NCBI RefSeq assembly: GCF_006636215.1
Contig: NZ_VIFM01000040.1
Span: 1 to 62,807 of the forward strand
Source of the DNA: Myxococcus llanfairpwllgwyngyllgogerychwyrndrobwllllantysiliogogogochensis
GTDB lineage: Bacteria; Myxococcota; Myxococcia; Myxococcales; Myxococcaceae
Direction: 5' to 3'
Length of the DNA: 62,807 bases
The position numbers and the translations under genes are program-made. Each line of letters begins with the position of its first letter. The stretch's first letter is position 1. Positions 52,314 to 59,885 of the stretch are shown piece by piece. The notes under the pieces were generated by a model that searched no databases, was not told the DNA's origin, and saw only the letters and a list, made by a program, of their open reading frames with translations.

Positions 52314-52669
52314 GTGACCTTCTTCTTTCTGCTAGACGGCGACCCGGGACCAGCCGGACCACCAGTGCGGGGCGGACATCGCTCCGACACTGCCGCGACA
52401 ATCTACCTCCCGATTTCCTTTGTCCACCCGACCTCCGCCCAGCGGGCAGGCGGCCGTCGACCAGAGGACAATCCGAGAGGCTGAAAATCGCTCGGGAGAT
52501 GAACAGGCCACATTCGCCTCTTCATCCCGAACGCGCCGAACCCGCACCGGGTCCTTCACGTTTCTTCATGCGGCTCCGGCGCGCCCTTCACACCCGTTCT
52601 CTACCTTCCTGCCCATCAAACCCGGTGCGCGCCCTACTTCGGGCCCGCACTCTTGAAGGAGCAGGCCCC
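52314..52669. other. 356-bp divergent region between csp and the envelope-stress cassette
   Basis: No coding frame with protein character. It should hold the csp promoter (minus) and the promoter of the cassette starting at 52670. The 75 bp nearest the cassette contain four CTTCA(T/C) elements at 52520, 52554, 52564 and 52586, perhaps sites for the cassette's own OmpR-type regulator. Confidence 0.5.
52520..52591 (+). promoter_or_regulatory. CTTCAY direct repeats, possible response-regulator sites
   Basis: CTTCAT at 52520, CTTCAC at 52554, CTTCAT at 52564 and CTTCAC at 52586, all in one orientation, spaced 34, 10 and 22 bp. OmpR-type regulators bind direct repeats about one helical turn apart; only the last three fit that spacing. 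Confidence 0.25.
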
Positions 52670-53185
52670 ATGTTCGGATTCTTGTTGGGTACCGCGTGCC
52701 TCGCCGGCCTCGTCTACACGGTGAAGGGCGGTCGTCGCTGGCATCACCACGCTCACAGGCGCGGCAGCCGGTTTGGCTGGCGGATGAGGCTGCGCTGGCT
52801 GTTCGAGCGGCTGGAGACGTCCCCCGGTCAGGAGAAGGTCATCATCCAGGCCACCGAGGAGGTGACGGAGGCCTTCGACAAGCTGCGCGATGAGGTGGGC
52901 CCCAGCCGCTCGGCCCTGGGCAACGCGCTGCGCGGAGAGCACTTCGATGGCGCCGCGCTGCGCGAGCTGTTCACGCGGCACGACGTGGCGCTGGAGAACG
53001 CCCGTCGCTCACTCCAGGGCGCGCTCTCGCAGGTGCATGAAGCGCTGGATGCGCGCCAGCGTCGCGAGCTGGCGGACATGCTCGAGCACGGCTGGGGCCA
53101 TGGCTGGCGCGGCGGCCCGGGCTGGCACGGGCGTCACTGCGGCGGGCGTGGCGGCTGGCGCGGTGACGACCAGCGGATGGTGTGA
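52670..53185 (+). CDS. Spy/CpxP-like periplasmic heavy-metal-sensor-type protein with His/Gly/Trp-rich tail
   Basis: 171 aa from ATG 52670 (SD AAGGAG upstream). N-terminal hydrophobic segment MFGFLLGTACLAGLVYTVKGG (anchor or signal), then a basic His-rich linker (RRWHHHAHRRGSRFGWRMRLRW). A helical core follows (RLETSPGQEKVIIQATEEVTEAFDKLRDE...LFTRHDVALENARRSLQGALSQVHEALDARQRRELADML), which has the LTxxQ-like RQRRELADML ending of Spy/CpxP proteins. The tail is dominated by Gly, His and Trp (EHGWGHGWRGGPGWHGRHC). The His/Cys pattern suggests metal binding. First gene of a cassette with a two-component system. Confidence 0.82.
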   Translation: MFGFLLGTACLAGLVYTVKGGRRWHHHAHRRGSRFGWRMRLRWLFERLETSPGQEKVIIQATEEVTEAFDKLRDEVGPSRSALGNALRGEHFDGAALRELFTRHDVALENARRSLQGALSQVHEALDARQRRELADMLEHGWGHGWRGGPGWHGRHCGGRGGWRGDDQRMV

Positions 53186-53226
53186 GCCGCTCCCCTTCCC
53201 CGAACAAACGTCAGAGGAACTCCGCC

Positions 53227-53460
53227 ATGCGCCGTCGCCTGCTCATCGTCCTGCTCGCCCTGGGAACCCTCGGAGGCTATGCCTCCGGCTTCGCCAGCAT
53301 CGCCCGCCACCGCCGCCACTGCCATGCTGGCGGGTGGGCGGAGCGCTGGGATTCTCGAGGGCCCTGGGGCAACTCGCCCACGTTCCACTCGGCCGCCCCC
53401 GCGCAGCCCGAGTCGCCGTCTTCCTCAACGGCCCAGGCCCCCGCGCCGGGGCCGCGCTAG
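53227..53460 (+). CDS. Small exported/membrane protein, hypothetical
   Basis: 77 aa. One hydrophobic N-terminal segment (MRRRLLIVLLALGTLGGYASGFA), a His/Cys cluster (RHRRHCHAGGW), then a Pro/Ser/Ala tail. Lies 41 bp after the Spy-like gene and 14 bp before the response-regulator gene, so it belongs to the same unit. The HRRHCH cluster could bind metal; role unknown. Confidence 0.65.
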   Translation: MRRRLLIVLLALGTLGGYASGFASIARHRRHCHAGGWAERWDSRGPWGNSPTFHSAAPAQPESPSSSTAQAPAPGPR

Positions 53461-53474
53461 ACTCCACTCCGTCC

Positions 53475-54155
53475 ATGTCCACACGTGTCCTGCTCATCGA
53501 CGATGATTCCCGCCTCTACGAGCTGCTCGCGCAGTACCTGGGGCAAAACGGCGTCAACGTCACCCATGCCGCTGACGGCGGTCGAGGGCTCGCGGCGCTG
53601 GAGGCCAGCGCCTACGACGCGGTGCTGCTCGACGTGATGATGCCGGGCATGGACGGCCTGGAGGTGTGCAAGCGCATCCGCGCCAAGAGCCGCATTCCCG
53701 TCGTCATGCTCACCGCGAAAGGCGATGAGACGGACCGCGTGGTGGGGCTGGAGCTGGGCGCGGACGACTACCTCCCCAAGCCCTTCAGTCCGCGTGAGCT
53801 GCTGGCCCGCCTGCGCGCGGTGCTGCGCCGCTCGCAGCCCTCGTCGGTGGCGGACCGACTGGAGGCGGGAGGGTTGTCGATCGACGTCGCCGGGCGCGAG
53901 GTGCGCGCGGAAGGAAAGCTGGTGGACCTCACGGGGCTGGAGTTCGACCTGCTGGTGGCGCTGGTGCGCCGGGCCGGGCGGGTCATCCCCCGCGACGCGC
54001 TGCTCGGTGAAGCGGGCCGCAGCGACACGGTGGTGGGCGAGCGCACGGTGGACGTGCACATCTCGCATCTGCGCCAGAAGCTGGGCGACGTGGGCTCCCG
54101 GCTCATCAAGACGGTGCGCGGCGTGGGCTACGTCTTCGCCAAAGAGGGACTCTGA
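53475..54155 (+). CDS. OmpR-family response regulator
   Basis: 226 aa. Receiver domain with acidic pair Asp10/Asp11, phospho-acceptor Asp53 (LLDVMMPGMDG) and the Lys of LPKPFSP. A winged-helix DNA-binding domain follows (VDLTGLEFDLLVALVRRAGRVIPRDALL...RTVDVHISHLRQKLGDVGSRLIKTVRGVGYVFA). Closest in style to CpxR/RstA. Its stop overlaps the kinase start (TGATG), a sign of translational coupling. Likely controls the cassette it sits in and other envelope genes. Confidence 0.94.
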   Translation: MSTRVLLIDDDSRLYELLAQYLGQNGVNVTHAADGGRGLAALEASAYDAVLLDVMMPGMDGLEVCKRIRAKSRIPVVMLTAKGDETDRVVGLELGADDYLPKPFSPRELLARLRAVLRRSQPSSVADRLEAGGLSIDVAGREVRAEGKLVDLTGLEFDLLVALVRRAGRVIPRDALLGEAGRSDTVVGERTVDVHISHLRQKLGDVGSRLIKTVRGVGYVFAKEGL

Positions 54156-55753
54156 TGGGCCGCCGCGACGGCAAGCGAGGCCGAGGGCCCTGGAATCAGA
54201 AGGACCCGTGCGAACCCTCCTGGGGTCCGGAGTCGGACGACCCCGACGCCATCGCGCGGTGGCTGCAGGGGGAACGCGAAGGCGCGTGCCCGCCGCAGGG
54301 AGAGTGGACCCAGGCCGACAAGGACGAGGGCAAGGAGGCGAAGGACCGCCGCCGAGGCCCGTTCTCCAACCCCCTGGAAGCGTGGGAGGCACATCACCGC
54401 CGCGCGCATCTCCACTGGAAGCGCCAGCAGCGCGCGCACTGGCGGCACCACTACTGGGGCATGAGCCGGCTCGGGCACTTCGTGCGCTCACGCCTGCATC
54501 GGCGGCTGTTCCTGTGGTTCGGCCTGAGCATCTTCATGACGGGCGTCGTGGTGGCCACGGTGTTCAGCCTGGTGGGTGGCAACACGTGGAAGCAGGAGAT
54601 GATGCGGCTGAAGGACTTCGCGAGCCACCGCTTCGAGGAGGTGTGGAGCGAGCCCGCGCGGCGAGACGCCCTGGCGCAGTCCTTCGCGAAGGACCTGGAC
54701 ATCGAAGTGGAGGTGACGGACGCGAGCGGCAAGCTGCTCGTGCTGGCGGGTGGGTTGTGCAAACACGCCGAGTTCACCCTCCCCGTCGTGCGCGCGGGCA
54801 CGACCCTGGGACAGGTGCGCGTCTGCAACGGGCTGGCGCGCGGCAAGACTCCGTTGAAGGTGATGCTGCCGTTGCTCGCGGCGTGTCTCATGCTGTGGAT
54901 GGCGTCCGGGAAGATGGCGCGCAGGCTCGCCAAGCCCGTGGATGCGCTGGTGCAGGCCACCGAGGCGCTGGGCGCGGGACGGCTCAACGCGCGCGCGGAG
55001 GTCCTCCCGCATGCGACGGGGGAGTTCACCGTGCTGGCCGTCGCCTTCAACCACATGGCGGGGCGCATCGAGAAACAGGTGGCGGACCAGCGGGAGCTGC
55101 TCGCGGCGGTGTCCCATGAGCTGCGCACGCCCCTGGCGCGGCTGCGCGTGCTGACGGAGCTGCTGCGCGACGGCGGTGGCAATCCCAAGACGCTGGACCA
55201 GGTGGACCGCGAGGTGGTGGAGCTGGACGCGTTGGTGGGCGAGCTGCTCGCCAGCTCACGGCTGGACTTCGGTCAGCTCACGCCTCGCGTTCTGGATGGG
55301 CGCACGCTCGCGACCCAGGCGATGGAGCGCGCGGGGCTCGCGCTGGAGATGCTCGACGTGGGTGCGCCGGAGACGGGGCTGGTGGGAGACGCGACGCTGT
55401 TGGGGCGCGCGTTGGCCAACCTGCTCGACAACGCCCGGCGGCATGGGGGGGGCGTGGAGAAGCTGCGGGTGCAGGAACAGGGAGAGCACCTCGCGTTCTG
55501 CGTCGAGGACCGGGGTCCTGGACTCCAGCCGGGCGAGGAGACTCGCATCTTCCAGCCCTTCTACCGGAAGGACCGGGGTGGCGAAGCGCGCGAGGCGGGC
55601 TCGCTGGGCCTGGGGCTCGCGCTGGTGCAGCGCATTGCCCGGGCGCACGGCGGTGAGACGTTCGCGGAGAATCGCGACGGCGGCGGCGCGCGCGTGGGCT
55701 TCACGGTGAAGAAGGCGGGGCCACCGGACGCCATCGAGCGGCCGGCGGCGTAG
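54155..55753 (+). CDS. Sensor histidine kinase with unusual charged His-rich cytosolic N-terminus
   Basis: 532 aa. The first 115 or so residues are cytosolic, Arg/His/Asp/Glu-rich (AWEAHHRRAHLHWKRQQRAHWRHHYWG) and not normal for this family. They are followed by TM1 (about 120-145), a small periplasmic domain (about 146-230, with GGLCKHAEFTLPVV), TM2 (about 235-255), HAMP (KMARRLAKPVDALVQATEALGAGRLNAR), a HisKA box with His321 in VSHELRTPLARL, and HATPase_c with N (LLDNARRHGG), G1 (CVEDRGPGLQPGEE) and G2 (GSLGLGLALVQRIARAHGG) boxes. Overlaps the regulator gene by 1 bp. The His-rich N-terminus could bind metal or interact with the membrane; this is inference. Confidence 0.92.
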   Translation: MGRRDGKRGRGPWNQKDPCEPSWGPESDDPDAIARWLQGEREGACPPQGEWTQADKDEGKEAKDRRRGPFSNPLEAWEAHHRRAHLHWKRQQRAHWRHHYWGMSRLGHFVRSRLHRRLFLWFGLSIFMTGVVVATVFSLVGGNTWKQEMMRLKDFASHRFEEVWSEPARRDALAQSFAKDLDIEVEVTDASGKLLVLAGGLCKHAEFTLPVVRAGTTLGQVRVCNGLARGKTPLKVMLPLLAACLMLWMASGKMARRLAKPVDALVQATEALGAGRLNARAEVLPHATGEFTVLAVAFNHMAGRIEKQVADQRELLAAVSHELRTPLARLRVLTELLRDGGGNPKTLDQVDREVVELDALVGELLASSRLDFGQLTPRVLDGRTLATQAMERAGLALEMLDVGAPETGLVGDATLLGRALANLLDNARRHGGGVEKLRVQEQGEHLAFCVEDRGPGLQPGEETRIFQPFYRKDRGGEAREAGSLGLGLALVQRIARAHGGETFAENRDGGGARVGFTVKKAGPPDAIERPAA

Positions 55754-55773
55754 GCAGACCCGGGGGAGTGGCT

Positions 55774-55793
55774 CCCCGTTCAAAGGCACGGGG
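55774..55793 (+). terminator. Weak terminator-like hairpin after the kinase gene
   Basis: CCCCGT (55774-55779) pairs with ACGGGG (55788-55793), 6 bp, followed by CTCTTTCTT. A competing hairpin, GGGGAG/CTCCCC (55763-55777), overlaps it. Confidence 0.35.
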
Positions 55794-55870
55794 CTCTTTC
55801 TTCGCGGCTTCCTCGGCGGCACGCGACACGAGCCTGGATTCAGGCCCGCATCGCGGAGACAAGCGCGGGC

Positions 55871-56737
55871 CTACTTCTTCGCGGACGTGTCCTCGGAGGA
55901 GAACGCGAAGGAGACCTCGGCCGGAGCACCGTCCTTCACCGTGACTTCGGTCGTCTTCGTCCCGAGCGTCTCGTGCCACGCCTCCACGGTGTACGTGCCC
56001 GCGGGCAGCCCCTGGAGCGCGAAGGCGCCATCCGCGCCCGTCGTGGCGAAGTACGGGTTCGGGTTGCTCACCACGAACGCGGTCATCCACGGGTGCACGT
56101 CGCACTTGAGCTTCAACACGTCATCCGCCGGAGGCACGGGCTTCTGGACCGGCGCGCCCGAGGGCGGCTGCGCGACGTTGAAGGCCGCCTTCGTCCCCAC
56201 CACGCCGCGCACGTTGTGCAGCGTGCCGTCGCTGTTCTTGAAGACGACCGATTGCCCCGCCACCGCGCCCTGGACGCGAGGCACATAGGTGCACTTCGTC
56301 TGGTCCACCACCACCGGAGCACTCGGCGCGGCCGGAGCCCCGGCCACGGTCCCCTTCACGCGCACCAGCACGTTCTGGAGCTTGCCGTCCTTCACCAGCA
56401 CCGCCTCTTCCTTCGAGCCTCGCCCCTCGCAAGCCGGGTCGGTGTTCGGCGGCAGGTCGGCCGCGGCGGGAGGCGTGCCGGTGAAGGTCACAGTCCCCTT
56501 CACCGCACCGTTGCCGGCGGGCGCGGCGACCTTCCCCTGTTCGTTCCCCGGGTCCTTGTCCGCCTGAATCGGCGTCGCCGCGTGCTCGGCGCCAGGCTCC
56601 GTCGCGCGGGCCGCCGAGGGAGGCGGTGCCTGGGTGGTAGGTGGCGGAGTGGCGGGAGCCTCCTCCTTCTTGCAAGCGGGCAGGGCCAGCAGCCCCGCGG
56701 CTCCCAGCATCGACAGGCCGAGCGTGCGCAGCGTCAT
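55871..56737 (-). CDS. Cupredoxin-like lipoprotein with C-terminal carboxypeptidase-regulatory-like domain
   Basis: 288 aa. Lipobox LPAC (Cys22), then KKEE and a Pro/Ala-rich linker. The middle domain (about 78-230) has the cupredoxin rhythm with a complete type-1 copper ligand set, His174 (GTLHNV) and Cys212-D-V-His215-P-W-Met218. The C-terminal part (FATTGADGAFALQGLPAGTYTVEAWHETLGTKTTEVTV) is a carboxypeptidase-regulatory-like beta domain. Expected: a periplasmic or surface copper protein, perhaps an electron carrier or copper donor. Last gene of the minus-strand unit with ctaB and an ABC exporter, which fits a role near cytochrome oxidase. Lys at +2 after the lipobox Cys may affect its sorting. 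Confidence 0.82.
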   Translation of the reverse strand: MTLRTLGLSMLGAAGLLALPACKKEEAPATPPPTTQAPPPSAARATEPGAEHAATPIQADKDPGNEQGKVAAPAGNGAVKGTVTFTGTPPAAADLPPNTDPACEGRGSKEEAVLVKDGKLQNVLVRVKGTVAGAPAAPSAPVVVDQTKCTYVPRVQGAVAGQSVVFKNSDGTLHNVRGVVGTKAAFNVAQPPSGAPVQKPVPPADDVLKLKCDVHPWMTAFVVSNPNPYFATTGADGAFALQGLPAGTYTVEAWHETLGTKTTEVTVKDGAPAEVSFAFSSEDTSAKK

Positions 56738-56821
56738 CGTGCAATCTCCTCGGTGAACCAGTTCATCGTCCGCGTCCCCTCGTAGTCAAAGGACGCCGAC
56801 CTGTCCAACGGCGCGTCCGCG

Positions 56822-57676
56822 CTATTCGCGACGGCTGACGCTCACCGCGGCCAGTCCGACGAACACCGTCGCGAACGCGAGCAGCACCGGCACCTCCAGC
56901 CCCGTCCCCGACATGGGCGAGCCCACCACCACCGACGCCTCCGCGCCGTAGAGCGCCCGACGCACGCCCTCCACGGAGAAGCGCATGGGGTTGAGCACCA
57001 TCACCCACGACAGCCACGTCCCCGCGCCCTTGAGCGGGAACATCGCCCCGGACAGCACCCACATGGGCAGCAGCACGATGCTCATCACCGCGTGGTAGCC
57101 CGCGCTGGAGCGCACCCACCACGCCAGCGACATGCCCATGCCCGTCAGCGCCAGCGCCGACAGCACCATCACCGAGAACAAGAGCGGCAGGTTGACGGTG
57201 GCCGCGCTCACGCCCGCCAGCGGCGCCAGCAGCAGGAACAGCGACGCCTGCATCAGCGCGATGGCCGACGAGCCCAGCGCCTTGCCCAACACCACCGCCA
57301 GCCGCGAGCCCGGCCCGGCGAGCACCGCCTGGAGGAAGCCCTCCCGCCGGTCCTCGATGACGGTAATCGTCGCGAAGATGGCGCTGAACAGCAGCACCAT
57401 GGTGACGACGCCCGGGAAGAAGAACTGCTGGTAGCCCAGCCCCTGCGCGCCCTCGACGCGGAACGAGCCGGCGAAGCCCGAGCCGATGACGAACCAGAAC
57501 AGGATGGGCTGCGCCAACGCGCCCACGACGCGGCTGGGCTGACGGAAGAAGCGCACCACGTCGCGCGCCATCAGCACGCGCACCGTCGCCCACTGCAGCG
57601 CGAGCGTCCCAGGAAGGGATGGCGCCGGAGCGACGGCTGTCACGGGGGGTTGCGCGGTGGAAATCTCGGCGGTCAT
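56822..57676 (-). CDS. ABC-2 type transporter permease
   Basis: 284 aa from ATG 57676, which overlaps the ATPase stop by 4 nt (ATGA). Six hydrophobic helices. Family marks: RDVVRFFRQPSRVVGALAQPILFWFVIGSGFAGSF, FFFPGVVTMVLLFSAIFATITVIEDRREGFLQAVLAGPGSR, and the last-third motif VLLPMWVLSGAMFPLKGAGTWLSWVMVLNPMRFSVEGVRRAL. Exporter type, substrate unknown. Within a unit with ctaB, so a role in heme, copper or cytochrome-oxidase assembly is plausible. Confidence 0.9.
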   Translation of the reverse strand: MTAEISTAQPPVTAVAPAPSLPGTLALQWATVRVLMARDVVRFFRQPSRVVGALAQPILFWFVIGSGFAGSFRVEGAQGLGYQQFFFPGVVTMVLLFSAIFATITVIEDRREGFLQAVLAGPGSRLAVVLGKALGSSAIALMQASLFLLLAPLAGVSAATVNLPLLFSVMVLSALALTGMGMSLAWWVRSSAGYHAVMSIVLLPMWVLSGAMFPLKGAGTWLSWVMVLNPMRFSVEGVRRALYGAEASVVVGSPMSGTGLEVPVLLAFATVFVGLAAVSVSRRE

Positions 57677-58662
57677 CGGCGTTTCCTCGGCGCGGGCTCC
57701 GCGGCCGGCACATCGGCGCCCAGCGCACGCCCGGTGAGCTGGAGGAACACGTCCGCCAGCGTGGGCCGGCGCAACGAGACGGACGACAACCTGCCTGCCG
57801 GAAAGGCCTCCACCAGCCGAGGCACCAGCGCATGCCCCTGCCGGGCCTCCACCTGCACCTTCCCCTCCACCACCTTCGCGTCCACGCCCAGCTTCTCGCG
57901 CACCTCGCGCGCCAGCGTCTCGGGGTCGGCCGCCTCCACGGTGAGGATGTCCCCACCCATGCGCGAGGCCAGCGCGGCCGGCGTGTCGCACGCCACCAGC
58001 CTGCCCGCGTCGAGCACCGCCAGCCGGTCACACACCTCCGCCTCGTCGGCCCGGTGCGTGGTCAGCAGCACGGTGATGCCCTCCGCGTCGCGCAGCCGCT
58101 TCAGGTGCGCCCAGAAGGTGCGGAAGGCCGCCTCGTCCAGGCCCTGCGTGGGCTCGTCCATCAGCACCACGCGCGGCTGATGCACCAGCGCTCGCGCCAG
58201 CTCCAGCCTGCGGCGCATGCCACCGGACCACGTGCCCACGCGCTCATCACCCCGGTCCGCGAGGCCGATGAGCGCGAGCATCGACTCCACCCGCTCGCGC
58301 GCCCGCTCCCCGGTCAGCCCGTACAGCCGGGCCCCGAGCATCAGGTTCTCCCGCGCGGTCAGCAGGTCATCCAGGCTGCCTCGCTGGAAGATGATGCCCA
58401 TCTGCCGGCGCAGGGCCGGGTCGCTGAGCGACAGCTCCCGCCCCGCGAAGCGCACCTGACCCGAGTCCGGGGCCAGCAGGCCCGCCAGAATCTGGAAGGT
58501 CGTGGACTTGCCCGCGCCATTGGGGCCCAGGAGGCCCAGGATTTCGCCGGGCCGCACGGACAGCGTCAAACCGTCCACGGCGACGCGGCCCTTGAAACGT
58601 CGGGTCAGCCCCTCGAGGTGGAGCAGCGGAACCGGAGGGGTGGAGACCGAGGTATCAGGCAT
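57673..58662 (-). CDS. ABC transporter ATP-binding protein
   Basis: 329 aa. Walker A GPNGAGKST (46-54), Q-loop in IIFQRGSLDDLLTARENL, signature WSGGMRRRLELARAL, Walker B VVLMDEPTQGLD, switch His in LLTTHRADEAEVCDRLAVL. The signature is WSGGM rather than LSGGQ, as in DrrA/CcmA-type exporters. A C-terminal extension of about 90 residues (ILTVEAADPETLAREVREKLGVDAKVVEG...) is typical of that class. Pairs with the overlapping permease; 30 bp after ctaB. Confidence 0.93.
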   Translation of the reverse strand: MPDTSVSTPPVPLLHLEGLTRRFKGRVAVDGLTLSVRPGEILGLLGPNGAGKSTTFQILAGLLAPDSGQVRFAGRELSLSDPALRRQMGIIFQRGSLDDLLTARENLMLGARLYGLTGERARERVESMLALIGLADRGDERVGTWSGGMRRRLELARALVHQPRVVLMDEPTQGLDEAAFRTFWAHLKRLRDAEGITVLLTTHRADEAEVCDRLAVLDAGRLVACDTPAALASRMGGDILTVEAADPETLAREVREKLGVDAKVVEGKVQVEARQGHALVPRLVEAFPAGRLSSVSLRRPTLADVFLQLTGRALGADVPAAEPAPRKRR

Positions 58663-58692
58663 GGGGCGGTGTGTCCCGCCGGCACCCGCGCG

Positions 58693-59556
58693 CTAGCCGC
58701 GCGGAACGCGGTCCAGGCTCAGCGCCGCGAACAGTCCGGTAAGGTAGATCAACGAGAAGAAGAACGCCTGCCGCGCCCAGGGCTTCCCGAGTCGGCGGAA
58801 GAACCCCCACGCTCCCAGGCCCAGGAAGCTCAGGCCCAGCGCCACCGCCGCCGCCAGGTACCAGGAGCCGGCGATGTGCAGTTGGAAGGGCAGGAGCGTC
58901 ATCGGCACCAGCGCCACCAGGTAGAGGACAATCTGCGCGCGGCTGGACTCGTCCCCGCGCTCCAGGGGCACCGACTTGAGACCCGCCGCCGCGTACTCCT
59001 CCTTGCGGAACAGGGCGATGGCGATGAAGTGCGGCATCTGCCACAGGAAGAGGATGGCGAAGAGCGAGAAGCCGCCCGCGTCCAGCCGGTCCGTCACCGC
59101 CGTCCAGCCCATGAGCGGAGGCAGCGCGCCCGGCACCGCGCCCACCAGCATGGCCGCCGAGGTGCGCGCCTTGAGCGGCGTGTACGCCAGCACGTAGCTG
59201 AGCAGCGCCAGCAGGCCCAACGCCGCCGTCAGCACGTTGGCCCCCAGCGCGAGCGCAGGGAGGGACACCGCCGCCAGGGAGATGCCGAACCACAGCGCCA
59301 CCGCCGGCTCCATCCGCCCGGAGGGCAGTGGCCGGTTCTGCGTGCGGGCCATGAACCGGTCGCTGTGACGCTCCCAGTAGCAGTTGAGCGCGTTGGCCGC
59401 GCCCACCGTGCCGGCCGTGGCCAGCAACGTCACCAGGGCATTTCCCGTGGCCAGGGGCCCAGGCGCCAGCCACATGCCGCCCGCGGTGGTGATGAGGACG
59501 AGGCTCGACAGCCTCGGCTTCATCAGGGAGATCAGGTCGGACGCGGTCGTCGACAT
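58693..59556 (-). CDS. ctaB: Protoheme IX farnesyltransferase (heme O synthase)
   Basis: 287 aa from ATG 59556, the usual length for the family; the frame extends upstream without protein character. UbiA-type prenyltransferase with about nine helices. The first allylic-diphosphate loop reads NALNCYWERHSDRFMARTQNRPLPSGRM, the N-x-x-D...D-x-x-M-x-R-T-x-x-R-P motif of CtaB/CyoE, and the second reads YTPLKARTS with the nearby GAVPGALPPLMGW. It adds a farnesyl group to heme b to make heme O for heme-copper oxidases, in the inner membrane. Leads a four-gene unit with an ABC exporter and a cupredoxin lipoprotein. No oxidase subunit is in the window. Confidence 0.92.
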   Translation of the reverse strand: MSTTASDLISLMKPRLSSLVLITTAGGMWLAPGPLATGNALVTLLATAGTVGAANALNCYWERHSDRFMARTQNRPLPSGRMEPAVALWFGISLAAVSLPALALGANVLTAALGLLALLSYVLAYTPLKARTSAAMLVGAVPGALPPLMGWTAVTDRLDAGGFSLFAILFLWQMPHFIAIALFRKEEYAAAGLKSVPLERGDESSRAQIVLYLVALVPMTLLPFQLHIAGSWYLAAAVALGLSFLGLGAWGFFRRLGKPWARQAFFFSLIYLTGLFAALSLDRVPRG

Positions 59557-59885
59557 GGACTCTGCACGCGCGCTCAAGCGGACTCCAGGGGAGGGCGTGA
59601 CAGGGGCACTGCCGACGCGTTGACGGCCCTCCCATACAAGCACCACCCGGGGGTGGGCAAGGACACGTCACCGCGACAGGGCGCTCGCGAACGGCCGCCC
59701 GCCCGGCACCCTTGGGGTGCTCGGGTCCGCGTCTTCGTGTCCTGACAATCGTGGGAAGGCAAACACCTGGGGCATAGCCTCGGGCCCGGGCCACATCAAC
59801 CCAGGCCCGCGGGCACGATGCGCGCCGTGCTGCCCGCGCGCATCAGCCCCGCTTGTCCGACCCCGGCGACGGAGTCGGACCCCGC
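59557..59885. other. 329-bp intergenic region between ctaB start and TPR gene stop
   Basis: No convincing coding frame. It holds the ctaB promoter region (minus) and a hairpin downstream of the TPR gene. No recognisable -35/-10 pair. Confidence 0.5.
59855..59880 (-). terminator. Terminator-like hairpin after the TPR gene
   Basis: GTCCGACCCC (59855-59864) pairs with GGAGTCGGAC (59871-59880) with one mismatch and a 6-nt loop, 5 bp beyond the TPR stop on the minus strand. Confidence 0.45.
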
